DNA of 64,000 bases from Aquimarina macrocephali JAMB N27 (GTDB lineage: Bacteria; Bacteroidota; Bacteroidia; Flavobacteriales; Flavobacteriaceae): positions 175,065 to 239,064 of the forward strand of contig NZ_JACA01000013.1 in the NCBI RefSeq assembly GCF_000520995.1, read 5' to 3'. Position numbers and translations under genes: made by a program. Within the stretch, counting starts at the first letter, position 1. Each line of letters begins with the position of its first letter. Positions 26,443 through 35,495 of this stretch are shown here, in pieces. Below the pieces are notes generated by a model. It saw nothing but the letters and a program-made list of their open reading frames with translations. It did no database searches and was not told the DNA's origin.

Positions 26443-28539
26443 TTATTTTAAAATTTGATACACAATCAAGGCTACACCATATGCAAAAATACTCATAAAA
26501 ATAAGCTGAACCATTGGCCATTTCCAGCTATTTGTTTCTCGTTTTACTATAGCCAAGGTGCTCATGCATTGCATCGCAAAGGCATAAAATAATAATAATG
26601 AGATCCCACTTGCTAAATTAAACAAGGGACCTCCTGTTACCTGATTAACCTCTGCAGCCATCCTATTTTTTATCGTTTCTTCCTCGTCACTACCTACACT
26701 ATATATCGTTGCTAATGTTCCTACAAAAACTTCTCTGGCGGCAAAAGAACTAATAATCCCAATTCCTATTTTCCAGTCATAGCCCAAAGGAGCCACTACA
26801 GGTTCTATTGCTTTACCTGCATATCCAATAAAAGAATATTCGAGTTTATGAGATGCTATTTTATTATCTAATTCTTCTTGCGAAAGACTAGGGTAGAGTT
26901 CTGTTATAATTTCATCAGCATTACTAAAATTTTCATTAGGTCCAAAACTTGCCAAAACCCATAAGATAATAGAGATTGCTAAAATTATTTTTCCTGCTCC
27001 AAAAACAAAGGCCTTTGTTTTTTCGATTACATTAATTGCTACATTTTTGAATAGCGGAACTTTATATCCCGGCATTTCAATTACAAAATAAGATTTGCTT
27101 TTGATTTTTAGTATCCTATTAAGTAACCATGCTGATCCGACCGCTGTACCAAAGCCTAGAAAATACAAAAACATTAATGTAAGACTTTGGTAACCAAATA
27201 TCCATCCTATTTTTTTATCAGGAATAACCAATGAAATAATAATAAGATATACAGGTAACCTTGCTGCACATGTTGTAAAAGGAACAACTAGAATTGTGAT
27301 TAATCTTTCTTTCCAGTTTTCGATATTTCTTGTAGCCATTACCGCTGGAATAGCACAAGCTGTACCCGAAACTAAAGGAACAACACTTTTACCACTTAAT
27401 CCAAACCTGCGCATCACTCTATCCATAAGAAAGACCACACGGCTCATATAGCCGCTTTCTTCTAATATGGAAATGAAGAGAAACAAAAATGCGATTTGAG
27501 GAATAAAAATGACAATCCCTCCTAGCCCAGGAATAATACCTTCTGTAATCAAGTCGACAAAAGGTCCCGATGGCAGTGATGTTTTTGTCACTTCACTTAA
27601 CCAGGCAAAAGCTTCATCAATTAAATCCATTGGATAAGATGACCAATCATAAATAGCCTGAAATATCAATAAGAGTATTGCTAAAAAAATAAAATACCCC
27701 CAAAATTTATGGGTAAGTACTCTATCCAGCTTTGCCCGCATTCCTGTAGCTGCTTTTTCATCTATCCTAAGACCATTTTTAAGTACATTATTTATAAATT
27801 GATATCGCTTAATAGTCTCTTTTTGTTGAAATCTTTTTAGCTCACCTTCAGATTTAATCTTAAAATCAGGTGAGACAGGCATACCTTGTTTATCAAGTTT
27901 TCTGAAATTAACATCTTGGGTAATTACAAGCCAAAGTTTATATAGAGATTGGTCAGGGAATGTTTGCTGTAATCGATCAAAATACTCTGGTGCAAAAGAC
28001 AATGCATTAAGGCAAGGTGCTTTTGGCAATTGCGCATAGGATTCAATTATTTTTTTAAGTTCATCAATTCCTTCTCCTTTGCGAGCACTAATCAAAGCTA
28101 TCTTGGTCTTTAGCTCTTTTTCTAATAATGGAATATCTAATGAAATTCCTTTTCTACGCATTCGATCTGCCATATTGATTACCAAAATAGTAGGAATATC
28201 CAGATCTTTAATTTGTGTAAAAAGAAGTAAATTTCGTTTAAGGTTTTCTACATCACTTACTACGACTGCTACATCAGGATAATCTTTGCCTTTTTTATTA
28301 AGCAGTAATTCGATAACTACATTTTCATCTAATGAAGAAGCATTAAGACTGTAGGTACCTGGCAAATCCATTATATGCGCTTTGACTCCACGAGATAATT
28401 TACAGATTCCTTCTTTTTTCTCGACAGTAATACCAGGATAATTACCAACCTGTTGATTAAGGCCCGTAAGCAAATTAAAAACAGATGTTTTTCCGGTATT
28501 TGGGTTTCCAATGAGTGAAACTTTAATTTGCTTAGCCAT
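26443..28539 (-). CDS. feoB: Ferrous iron transporter FeoB
   Basis: The 698-residue protein has an N-terminal G domain with GNPNTGKTS (G1), DLPGTYS (G3) and NMAD (G4). The membrane core follows, with gate motifs including SGTACAIPAVMATR and the later AAREVFVGTLATIYSVG. It imports Fe2+ across the inner membrane, with GTP hydrolysis gating transport. It lies 15 bases after feoA and is followed by the Cys-rich peptide, so all three form an operon. The length is normal. Confidence 0.96.
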   Translation of the reverse strand: MAKQIKVSLIGNPNTGKTSVFNLLTGLNQQVGNYPGITVEKKEGICKLSRGVKAHIMDLPGTYSLNASSLDENVVIELLLNKKGKDYPDVAVVVSDVENLKRNLLLFTQIKDLDIPTILVINMADRMRRKGISLDIPLLEKELKTKIALISARKGEGIDELKKIIESYAQLPKAPCLNALSFAPEYFDRLQQTFPDQSLYKLWLVITQDVNFRKLDKQGMPVSPDFKIKSEGELKRFQQKETIKRYQFINNVLKNGLRIDEKAATGMRAKLDRVLTHKFWGYFIFLAILLLIFQAIYDWSSYPMDLIDEAFAWLSEVTKTSLPSGPFVDLITEGIIPGLGGIVIFIPQIAFLFLFISILEESGYMSRVVFLMDRVMRRFGLSGKSVVPLVSGTACAIPAVMATRNIENWKERLITILVVPFTTCAARLPVYLIIISLVIPDKKIGWIFGYQSLTLMFLYFLGFGTAVGSAWLLNRILKIKSKSYFVIEMPGYKVPLFKNVAINVIEKTKAFVFGAGKIILAISIILWVLASFGPNENFSNADEIITELYPSLSQEELDNKIASHKLEYSFIGYAGKAIEPVVAPLGYDWKIGIGIISSFAAREVFVGTLATIYSVGSDEEETIKNRMAAEVNQVTGGPLFNLASGISLLLFYAFAMQCMSTLAIVKRETNSWKWPMVQLIFMSIFAYGVALIVYQILK

Positions 28540-28554
28540 AAAAAGAATTGCTAT

Positions 28555-28782
28555 TTAGATAATTTGAACTTCAATTTGGGCTGCAATTTCTTTACGGATG
28601 GCAAGATGGCTACCATTTATATTAAGATACATTGGACATTTAAAAGGAGCTGTCTGAAGTAATTCGACCTCATTTCCCGGTAAACATCCCATTTCTAATA
28701 ATTTTAGAGGAATAATATCTGAAGTAATCTCCTTAATCAAAGCACGCTGGCCTCTCTTAAGTGTAGCAATTGTAGTCTTCAA
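28555..28782 (-). CDS. feoA: FeoA-domain ferrous iron transport accessory protein
   Basis: This 75-residue SH3-like protein has LKRGQRALIKEITSD, LLEMGCLPGNEVELLQTAPF and a C-terminal LAIRKEIAAQIEVQ. All are typical of FeoA, a cytoplasmic partner thought to regulate FeoB. First gene of the feo operon. A TATTTTTG -7 box lies at 28818-28811 on the minus strand, about 30 bases before the start. I see no clear Fur box by eye. Confidence 0.94.
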   Translation of the reverse strand: MKTTIATLKRGQRALIKEITSDIIPLKLLEMGCLPGNEVELLQTAPFKCPMYLNINGSHLAIRKEIAAQIEVQII

Positions 28783-28810
28783 AGTTTATTTAGATTAATT
28801 TTAAACTAAG

Positions 28811-28818
28811 CAAAAATA
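28811..28818 (-). promoter_or_regulatory. -7 box TATTTTTG for the feo operon
   Basis: The minus-strand octamer matches TAnnTTTG 29 bases upstream of feoA. No TTG occurs at the expected -33 spacing, so the promoter is tentative. Confidence 0.45.
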
Positions 28819-28894
28819 GTGTAAAAATTCGTATTGAAAAAGCCAAAAGTTCAAAATAAAGGTAATGGAAACCATATCTCCGAGAAATTCTTAG

Positions 28895-29566
28895 CTATTT
28901 ACCTTCATTTTTTAAAATAGCAATATCTTCTATCAACCGATCAACATCTTCTGGATTGGTCCCATCATAAAACCCCCGAATACGTTTCTTTTTATCAACT
29001 AGAATGAAATTCTCTGTATGTACCATATCATATGGCCCGCCATCTCCATCAGATTTGGCTGCCAAATAGGACTTACGTGCCAAATCATAGATCTGCTTTT
29101 TATCTCCCGTAACCAAATTCCATTTAGTATCATCTACCCCTTTTTCAATCGCATATTTTTTTAGCCTGGCAACACTGTCTATTTTTGGAGTCACAGAATG
29201 TGATAGCAAAAGCACATCATGATCATCTTTTAATCGCTCTTGCACTTCTTTCATATGACCAGTCATGATAGGACAAATTGTTTGGCAAGTGGTAAAGAAA
29301 AAATCTGCAACATAAATCTTATCCTTATAATTTTGCTGGGTTACTTCTTCTCCATTTTGATTGGTTAATTTAAAATCCGGAATTTTATGATATTTACGAA
29401 TATACTGCACTGTACTATCTACCAATTCTGTATTTACCATATCGGGTTCATACACTGGCAAAACTCTATTGGGTTTAAGAATTGAATATATTATAGAAAT
29501 AATAATAGCAGATAATACAAAAAGTACAATTGCAAAAAATTTATATTTAGAAAAAAACTGAAGCAT
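28895..29566 (-). CDS. SCO1/SenC-family copper chaperone
   Basis: The 223-residue protein has an N-terminal membrane anchor (FFAIVLFVLSAIIISIIYSI) and a thioredoxin-like domain with the copper ligands CQTICP. The distal His lies in MVHTENFILVDKKKRIRGFY. SCO proteins deliver copper to the CuA site of cytochrome c oxidase or act as thiol reductants at the outer face of the inner membrane. It stands alone between the feo operon and rseP. A TAATTTTG box at 29592-29585 (minus) is a likely -7 element. Confidence 0.92.
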   Translation of the reverse strand: MLQFFSKYKFFAIVLFVLSAIIISIIYSILKPNRVLPVYEPDMVNTELVDSTVQYIRKYHKIPDFKLTNQNGEEVTQQNYKDKIYVADFFFTTCQTICPIMTGHMKEVQERLKDDHDVLLLSHSVTPKIDSVARLKKYAIEKGVDDTKWNLVTGDKKQIYDLARKSYLAAKSDGDGGPYDMVHTENFILVDKKKRIRGFYDGTNPEDVDRLIEDIAILKNEGK

Positions 29567-29689
29567 AGCGATCTATTGTGCCTGCAAAATTACAAGGATT
29601 ATCACTTATAAAAAGGTTGTTTTCATTAAAAAAATCCTAAATCTATCGAACTGTATGGTAGTTTTTTTTCATATACTCTTCTAAAAGGT

Positions 29690-29697
29690 TACTTTTG
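29690..29697 (+). promoter_or_regulatory. -7 box TACTTTTG for the rseP gene
   Basis: A perfect TAnnTTTG octamer lies 26 bases before the ATG. The -33 region is only a T-rich run. Confidence 0.45.
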
Positions 29698-29723
29698 CGT
29701 GATTTAATTTTGAACAACGACTT

Positions 29724-31040
29724 ATGAGTCCATTTTTTATAAAAGCAATACAGCTACTATTAAGTTTATCCATTCTGATCGTATTACACGAATTAGGACA
29801 TTTTATTCCTGCTAAATTATTTAAAACAAGAGTAGAGAAATTCTATTTGTTTTTTGATATAAAATTCTCGCTATTTAAGAAAAAAATAGGTGAAACAGTT
29901 TATGGTATTGGTTGGCTACCTTTAGGAGGGTATGTAAAAATCGCCGGTATGATCGATGAGAGTATGGATAAGGAGCAGATGGCTGGCCCACCACAACCAT
30001 GGGAGTTTCGATCTAAACCTGCATGGCAACGACTGATTATTATGCTAGGTGGTGTTACTGTAAATATTATCCTTGGATTCTTAATCTATATGGCGATTAT
30101 ATTTACCTGGGGAACCAATTATATCGGTTTTGATGATCTACCAAACGGTTTTGCTGTAGAAGATTCGTTTAAAAAGTTAGGATTTGAAGATGGAGATAGG
30201 ATTCTTGATGTGAATGGTAAAACACTAGAAGATGTAACCCAGATCAATCACTATTTATTTATGCGTGATGTTAAAAATATTAGTGTTTTGCATCAAAGCG
30301 GAAATAAAGAAACGATCCAAATTCCTGAAAACATAGGAACGACTATGTTTGAATCTGGAGTTTTACGCCCTTTTTCTCCAATAAATAAACCTATTATAGA
30401 TAGCACCTATCTCGAAATAGCTGAGAAAGCTGGTCTTAAAAAAGGAGATAAAATAACTGAAGTAAACGGAAAGCCTATACAATATTGGCACGAGTTTAGA
30501 AAAACAATTCTTGAAAACAAAGGTACTCCTATTGCTATAAGTTATATAAGAAACAGTAAGCCTAATTCTACTTCAATAACTCCTAATGAAGATGGATTAA
30601 TTGGCGTTGTAGTTAAAAATGGTTATAAAGTTCAAGAAAAAAAATACTCTTTTGGAGAAAGTATTACTAAAGGTTTCGATTTTGGATACTGGACTTTGCA
30701 TGATTATATCGCACAATTTAAATATGTATTCACCAAAAAAGGAGCAAGTCAGGTAGGTGGATTTGGAGCTATCGGAAATCTTTTTCCAGATGTCTGGAAC
30801 TGGAGAGCCTTTTGGGGAACCACTGCTTTTATTTCTATTATTTTGGCCTTTATGAATATACTTCCTATCCCGGCATTAGATGGTGGGCATGTAATGTTTT
30901 TATTATATGAAATTATTGCTGGCAGAAAACCGAATGATAAATTTATGGAATATGCACAGCTTGCAGGTTTCATTCTTCTTATCGCTCTATTACTATTTGC
31001 CAACGGTAATGATATTTACAGGGCTATTTTTGATAAATAA
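29724..31040 (+). CDS. rseP: RIP site-2 metalloprotease RseP
   Basis: The 438-residue membrane protease has the zinc motif HELGH at residues 22-26 in the first transmembrane segment. One PDZ-like segment is GDRILDVNGKTLEDVTQIN and a second is KKGDKITEVNGKPIQYW. The conserved LPIPALDGGH near residue 390 supplies the third zinc ligand. RseP cuts transmembrane anti-sigma factors and cleaved signal peptides within the membrane. It is a single-gene unit with its own terminator. Confidence 0.94.
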   Translation: MSPFFIKAIQLLLSLSILIVLHELGHFIPAKLFKTRVEKFYLFFDIKFSLFKKKIGETVYGIGWLPLGGYVKIAGMIDESMDKEQMAGPPQPWEFRSKPAWQRLIIMLGGVTVNIILGFLIYMAIIFTWGTNYIGFDDLPNGFAVEDSFKKLGFEDGDRILDVNGKTLEDVTQINHYLFMRDVKNISVLHQSGNKETIQIPENIGTTMFESGVLRPFSPINKPIIDSTYLEIAEKAGLKKGDKITEVNGKPIQYWHEFRKTILENKGTPIAISYIRNSKPNSTSITPNEDGLIGVVVKNGYKVQEKKYSFGESITKGFDFGYWTLHDYIAQFKYVFTKKGASQVGGFGAIGNLFPDVWNWRAFWGTTAFISIILAFMNILPIPALDGGHVMFLLYEIIAGRKPNDKFMEYAQLAGFILLIALLLFANGNDIYRAIFDK

Positions 31041-31082
31041 CGAATAAATAATAGATCTTAAGTCTATTTCTCTTTAAGAGAT

Positions 31083-31127
31083 AAATCAAGTCAATACAAC
31101 TAAGGTTATATTGACTTGATTTTTTTT
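31083..31127 (+). terminator. Rho-independent terminator after rseP
   Basis: A 14-bp perfect stem (AAATCAAGTCAATA at 31083 with TATTGACTTGATTT at 31109) with a 12-base loop is followed by a T run. Confidence 0.92.
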
Positions 31128-31260
31128 ATACCTCTTTTAAAACAGCTTTTTTCATTTACTATATACAATCTCATAATTTGAGACCAACGTGCATTAGTTT
31201 TACATCAGTTATCAATCAAAAGATAGCTTAAAAATAATGTATCATTAAATCAATTAAAAA

Positions 31261-31428
31261 ATGAAAAACGTAATCGAATTAACAAGTTTAGAAGCTAAAA
31301 GTATTAATGGTGGTACTGAGCCACATTCTACAAATGTATATGATGATGGAACAGGCGGTGGATGTATTCCTCCATTCTTCCCTCAATTTCCTAAACCATT
31401 TCCAGGAGGAGAACCTATTTTATTCTAA
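31261..31428 (+). CDS. Small GG-leader peptide precursor (putative secreted peptide)
   Basis: This ORF encodes 55 residues. The N-terminal half, MKNVIELTSLEAKSINGG, has the form of a double-glycine leader removed by a C39-type peptidase transporter. The predicted mature part is rich in Pro, Phe and Gly with a single Cys (GGGCIPPFFPQFPKPFPGG). Many Bacteroidota carry families of such peptides; some are bacteriocin- or pheromone-like, but function is mostly unknown. A strong terminator at 31489-31524 closes the unit. No transporter or modification gene is adjacent. Confidence 0.7.
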   Translation: MKNVIELTSLEAKSINGGTEPHSTNVYDDGTGGGCIPPFFPQFPKPFPGGEPILF

Positions 31429-31488
31429 ACGATTTTTATCTGGACTAAGAAGTAAGAAATAAGTTTCTTATTTAAACAAAAACAAGTT

Positions 31489-31524
31489 AAAAACCTCAAC
31501 TACAAACATATATTTGAGGTTTTT
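31489..31524 (+). terminator. Terminator after the GG-leader peptide gene
   Basis: AAAAACCTCAA (31489-31499) pairs with TTGAGGTTTTT (31514-31524) over a 14-base loop; the second arm provides the T run. Confidence 0.85.
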
Positions 31525-31655
31525 CATGTAACAAGCATTAATAAACAAAATAATATTTGGCAAATGCTCAATAAATAACCTTAAAAAATCAAAAAAATCT
31601 TTTCGAGATATAAAAAATAGTATATATTTGCACTCGCAAAAAGAGAAAAACATTC

Positions 31656-31663
31656 TATATTTG
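31656..31663 (+). promoter_or_regulatory. -7 box TATATTTG for tRNA-Asn
   Basis: A perfect TAnnTTTG octamer ends 11 bases before the mature tRNA 5' end. A second identical octamer occurs at 31623-31630; its TTG could serve as the -33 element although the spacing (25) is long. Confidence 0.55.
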
Positions 31664-31674
31664 CAAAAATAAAT

Positions 31675-31748
31675 TCCTCCTTAGCTCAGTTGGTTAGAGC
31701 ATCTGACTGTTAATCAGAGGGTCCTTGGTTCGAGTCCAAGAGGGGGAG
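31675..31748 (+). tRNA. tRNA-Asn (anticodon GTT)
   Basis: The 74-nucleotide gene folds as a full cloverleaf. The acceptor is TCCTCCT with AGGGGGA (one T-G pair), discriminator G. The D arm is AGCTCAGTTGGTTAGAGC. The anticodon stem is CTGAC/ATCAG-like around the GTT anticodon, and the T arm is CTTGG-TTCGAGT-CCAAG. The CCA end is not encoded. Confidence 0.96.
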
Positions 31749-31749
31749 C

Positions 31750-31779
31750 AAAAGTCCAGCAGAAATGTTGGACTTTTTT
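31750..31779 (+). terminator. Terminator after tRNA-Asn
   Basis: AAAGTCCAGCA pairs with TGTTGGACTTT (one G-T pair) over a GAAA tetraloop and is followed by Ts, starting two bases after the tRNA. Confidence 0.92.
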
Positions 31780-32354
31780 GCGTTTTATAATTTAACAAAG
31801 TTTTGCCCACTTTTCCCAGCCTTGCGCAAGGTAAAACAAACATATTCTACTGTATATTATAAGAGAAGTTAGATCTATGATTCCTAATAATCAGTTTATC
31901 TATTTGATTAAAAAGTACTCATGAATATAAGCTAGAGTACTATTAAAAAAGCAATCTTCTCAGGATTTAATTTATTATTTCAAAAATGATTTTTGAAGCC
32001 CTTAGAAACAATTAATTCCTTCTATTTTAGTGAGCCCTAAAATATAAAATAGAGTATTAACAAAATATTATCTTGTTAAAGAAGAACTAAATTACTAATT
32101 TTGCACCCACTTGTATTACACACAATAAATTACTTACTTCCCCCCTCTTAGTAATGGTAATACAATACTTCTTAAAACCACAGACCGAGAGAACATAAAA
32201 TGTCTCTAAATTAAATTGCCCCTATTATCTCCATAATTGGTTTGCTCAGATGTGCTGCCATTTAAAATTATTAATTGTTATGATATATACAAAAAGTATA
32301 TACCATAACACTGTGTATTATACGTTAAAGATCAACTATTTTAAATCTATAGTT
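31780..32354 (+). other. 575-base gene-free region and 5' leader of the FG-GAP gene
   Basis: No supported ORF is present. It holds a perfect 12-bp palindrome CCTTGCGCAAGG at 31820-31831 of unknown role and the promoter at 32073-32103. From there about 245 bases of untranslated leader run to the ATG at 32355. The frame is open upstream of that ATG, but the encoded residues before the signal peptide look non-coding. Confidence 0.55.
32073..32103 (+). promoter_or_regulatory. Promoter TTG-N20-TAATTTTG for the FG-GAP/T9SS protein
   Basis: TTG at 32073-32075 and TAATTTTG at 32096-32103 match both Bacteroidota -33 and -7 elements at an accepted spacing. Transcription would begin near 32108, leaving a long leader. 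Confidence 0.6.
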
Positions 32355-34838
32355 ATGAAAAAACTATTACTTATTTGTTTACTTTTTCATTTGGGGAATC
32401 AGCTCATCTCTGCTCAAGCAGATTATATAAGCTGGGAATTTAGAGGAGGAAGGCTTCTTGCCAATCCAGATGGCACATCTACTGGGCCAGGGCCAGAACC
32501 TGCAGGGCTAGATGTTGCTGCCACACCACTAACTCCACCAGCCTTTGGTCGTCTTAGGTCTGCAGTATTGGGAGATTTGGATAATGATAATGATTTGGAT
32601 TTTATTTCTGGTAGCCAAGGAGGGACTGTTCATTATTTTCAGAATACAGGAACTGTTACTGCACCTAATTGGGTAGCAGCATCCATACCCACTTTGGATA
32701 CCATAAAGATAAATACCTATAGTAGCACTAGTACTTTTAGAAATCAAAACAGACCACAACTGGCAGATATTGATGATGATGGCGATCTGGACCTATTTAT
32801 TGGATCCCAATATAATTATGAAGGCACTACTCTCGATGATGTTCGCTTTTATAGAAATGTAGGAACACCAGAAGTACCAGTATTTGAATATGTTCCTATG
32901 TGTATCCCTGGTCTTTTAGATCAGAATATTGCAGAATTTCCTGGTTTAGGCTTTGTAGATCTTGACAATGACACAGATCTTGATCTAGTTGCTTTAGGTA
33001 GTGATAAAATGACATACTATAAAAATATAGGCACCAAAGAGAATCCTAGTTTTGAATTACAATCTGAAGCAGATAGTCCCTGGGATGATGAAAGTGCATA
33101 TGCTAATATGGATGTACCCATACCAGTATTTGAAGATTTTGACAAAGATGGTGATTATGATATGTATTTTATGATTGATACCGGTTTTGTTAGATGGATA
33201 GAAAATATTGGCACTGCAACTACCCCTAATTTTGCTTCTTCTCCTCAACAACTATTTAATGGTGAATTAACCAATGGAGAAATAGGAAGTTTTTCTACTA
33301 TAGATTTTGGTGATGTAGATGGGGATGGTCTTAAAGATGCAATTTTAGGAAGCTTTCACGTAGCCAGATTTGCATGGTTTAGACAAGTACCTATTTGCAT
33401 CGCACCAACAATATCAACCATTACAGCAACACCTGTTACCTGTGAAGGAGAAACTTCTACCATAACTATTACTGGTAATCTTAATATTGCCTCTACTTGG
33501 TCGATATATACTGATTCTTGTGGTGGCACATTGGTGGGTACAACAACCACAAACACTTCTACCTTTGAAGTTACTCCTACCGCCCCAAGTACTACCTATT
33601 ATATACGAGGAGAGGATGATGGTATATCCTGTATTGACGAAACAACAGCTCCTTGTACAGCAATAACCATTATGGTTAATGCTATCGATGATCCTAGTTT
33701 TAACTATGATGCAAATAATTATTGTAAAGGTGATTCTAATCCAACACCAATGATTACAGGGTTAGCTGGTGGGGTATTCTCCAGCACAGCAGGATTAAAT
33801 ATTGATCCCGGGACAGGAGTCATTGATATTGCTGCAAGTACAACAGGATCCTACACCATAACCTATACCACTACTGGAACTTGCCCAGATTCTAGTGATG
33901 TTCTTGTGGATATTACTGAATTAGACAATCCGAGTTTTAATTATAATACAGACAACTATTGCAAAGGTGACACCAACCCAACACCAACAATTACAGGATT
34001 AGCAGGAGGAGTATTCTCTAGCACAGCAGGACTGAGTATTGATCCCGGAACAGGAATTATTGATATTGCTGCAAGTACTATAGGGTCTTATACCATAACC
34101 TATACCACTAGTGGAATCTGCCCCAATTCCAGCAACGCTCTTGTGGACATTACCGAATTAGATAATCCAAGTTTTAACTTTGATACAGACAATTATTGCA
34201 AAGGTGACCCCAACCCAACGCCAACAATTACAGGATTAGCAGGAGGGGTATTCTCTAGTACAGCAGGGCTGGGTATTGATCCCGGGACAGGAACCATAGA
34301 TATTGCTGCAAGTACAGCAGGGTCATACACAATAACGTATACCACATCTGGTACATGCACTAACTCTAACACAATTGATATAACTATAAATGCATTACCC
34401 GATGTAACAATAACAAATAATTCCCCAACCTATACTGCTACTCATACAGGAGCGATATATCAATGGATTGATTGCAATACAGACCAACCAATTAGTGGGG
34501 AAACAAACCAATCATTCACCGCATCCAAAAACGGTTCGTATGCTGTTGATATTACGCAAGACGGTTGTACAAACAGATCTTCTTGTATTGTAGTAGATAC
34601 TATTACATCAAAACCAGAAGACACAATATCTTCTTTTAAATCTTATCCGAACCCAACCGATGGAATTATAACTGTTACAATTACAGTTCAAAAAATCTCG
34701 ATATTTAATTACTATGGCAGAAAAGTATTCGAAACATCAGATTCTAGCTTTGATATATCATCTCTTCAACCTGGAGTATATTTCATGGAGGTTGAAACTA
34801 GCAAAGGAAGAACCATAAAAAAAATTGTACGTCGATAG
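32355..34838 (+). CDS. Secreted FG-GAP/VCBS repeat protein with T9SS sorting domain
   Basis: The protein is about 827 residues from the ATG at 32355, chosen because a signal peptide follows (KKLLLICLLFHLGNQLISAQ). The N-terminal half holds Asp-rich Ca-binding FG-GAP/VCBS repeats (GDLDNDNDLDFISG, ADIDDDGDLDLFIGS, DFDKDGDYDMYF, GDVDGDGLKDAILG), likely a beta-propeller. Next comes an Ig-like segment, then three near-identical 79-residue repeats (NYCKGD.NPTPTITGLAGG). The C-terminus (SYPNPTDGIITVTI ... LQPGVYFMEVETSKGRTIKK) is a type A T9SS sorting domain. It is predicted to be exported across the outer membrane, probably for adhesion or binding. Confidence 0.85.
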   Translation: MKKLLLICLLFHLGNQLISAQADYISWEFRGGRLLANPDGTSTGPGPEPAGLDVAATPLTPPAFGRLRSAVLGDLDNDNDLDFISGSQGGTVHYFQNTGTVTAPNWVAASIPTLDTIKINTYSSTSTFRNQNRPQLADIDDDGDLDLFIGSQYNYEGTTLDDVRFYRNVGTPEVPVFEYVPMCIPGLLDQNIAEFPGLGFVDLDNDTDLDLVALGSDKMTYYKNIGTKENPSFELQSEADSPWDDESAYANMDVPIPVFEDFDKDGDYDMYFMIDTGFVRWIENIGTATTPNFASSPQQLFNGELTNGEIGSFSTIDFGDVDGDGLKDAILGSFHVARFAWFRQVPICIAPTISTITATPVTCEGETSTITITGNLNIASTWSIYTDSCGGTLVGTTTTNTSTFEVTPTAPSTTYYIRGEDDGISCIDETTAPCTAITIMVNAIDDPSFNYDANNYCKGDSNPTPMITGLAGGVFSSTAGLNIDPGTGVIDIAASTTGSYTITYTTTGTCPDSSDVLVDITELDNPSFNYNTDNYCKGDTNPTPTITGLAGGVFSSTAGLSIDPGTGIIDIAASTIGSYTITYTTSGICPNSSNALVDITELDNPSFNFDTDNYCKGDPNPTPTITGLAGGVFSSTAGLGIDPGTGTIDIAASTAGSYTITYTTSGTCTNSNTIDITINALPDVTITNNSPTYTATHTGAIYQWIDCNTDQPISGETNQSFTASKNGSYAVDITQDGCTNRSSCIVVDTITSKPEDTISSFKSYPNPTDGIITVTITVQKISIFNYYGRKVFETSDSSFDISSLQPGVYFMEVETSKGRTIKKIVRR
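33687..34375 (+). repeat. Three tandem ~237-bp in-frame repeats
   Basis: Copies begin near 33687, 33924 and 34161 and encode DNPSFNYDTDNYCKGD-type modules of 79 residues. They are highly similar in DNA as well as protein, which indicates recent duplication or homogenisation. Confidence 0.8.
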
Positions 34839-34880
34839 AGAATGTTGATATAAAATAGTATTCTCAAAACCCATTTTATA

Positions 34881-34910
34881 AAAAACCTTTCGATTAACGA
34901 AAGGTTTTTT
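34881..34910 (+). terminator. Terminator after the FG-GAP gene
   Basis: AAAAACCTTTCG (34881-34892) pairs with CGAAAGGTTTTT (34898-34909) over a 5-base loop with a T-rich end. Confidence 0.92.
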
Positions 34911-35115
34911 AACTTTTTTCACAAAAGACTTATTTGTTTTAGAATGGATTACTTTCATAAATTACAAATTCTCCCTATTCTTCTTTTACTTTTATCTTAC
35001 TAATAAACTTCTAGTAGACAAGCCCAATTCTTTTTCAATAATTCATAGAAATCAAAACGACACACACCTATTCTTTTTTGAATTAGTTAAAAAAATTAAT
35101 CAATCTACTTTTTCA

Positions 35116-35373
35116 TCAATCAAATAATCCTCTTATAATTTCACGAAGTAGCCCTGTTCTAACAAGAAAAATTAATAATCCTACTAAAAAGATTAGCATT
35201 CTCCATACTACATTTCCAACAAACCTTCCTATTGCTGCCCCTATTATCGCTAGAATTATAGCCATAATAAAACTTGATTCCTCCCCGCTAATTCCGATTC
35301 CAAATCCTAAAACACCCCCTACAACCGCAAAAATTTGAACTAAAGACTCCCCGCCTGAATTTTCTGTATTCAT
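35116..35373 (-). CDS. Small membrane protein of unknown function
   Basis: The 85-residue protein has two or three hydrophobic segments (LVQIFAVVGGVLGFGIGI, FIMAIILAIIGAAIG, MLIFLVGLLIFLV), several with Gly zippers. The N-terminus, MNTENSGGES, is polar. It is probably an inner membrane protein; I recognise no family. It stands alone on the minus strand, about 120 bases downstream of the secreted 143-residue protein gene, and could be cotranscribed with it. Confidence 0.5.
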   Translation of the reverse strand: MNTENSGGESLVQIFAVVGGVLGFGIGISGEESSFIMAIILAIIGAAIGRFVGNVVWRMLIFLVGLLIFLVRTGLLREIIRGLFD

Positions 35374-35495
35374 CTTTAAAATAATTTAAAAAATTAATAA
35401 ATAACCCTTATATATTTGATTTTGATTTGGGGGATAATTCCAATAATTCTTTAAAAACTTATCTGTGTTTTTTTATATATTTTACAAGTACACGA

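Noticed and set aside
31468..31653. 61-codon minus-strand ORF
   Set aside because: It overlaps the terminator of the peptide gene and the tRNA promoter, and its protein looks like translated AT-rich sequence.
31820..31831. Palindrome CCTTGCGCAAGG as an attachment site next to tRNA-Asn
   Set aside because: No duplicated tRNA 3' end or integrase gene is present in the window, so there is no support for an integrated element.
32250..32354. 35-residue N-terminal extension of the FG-GAP protein
   Set aside because: A proper signal peptide begins at the ATG at 32355; an internal signal peptide would not be functional.
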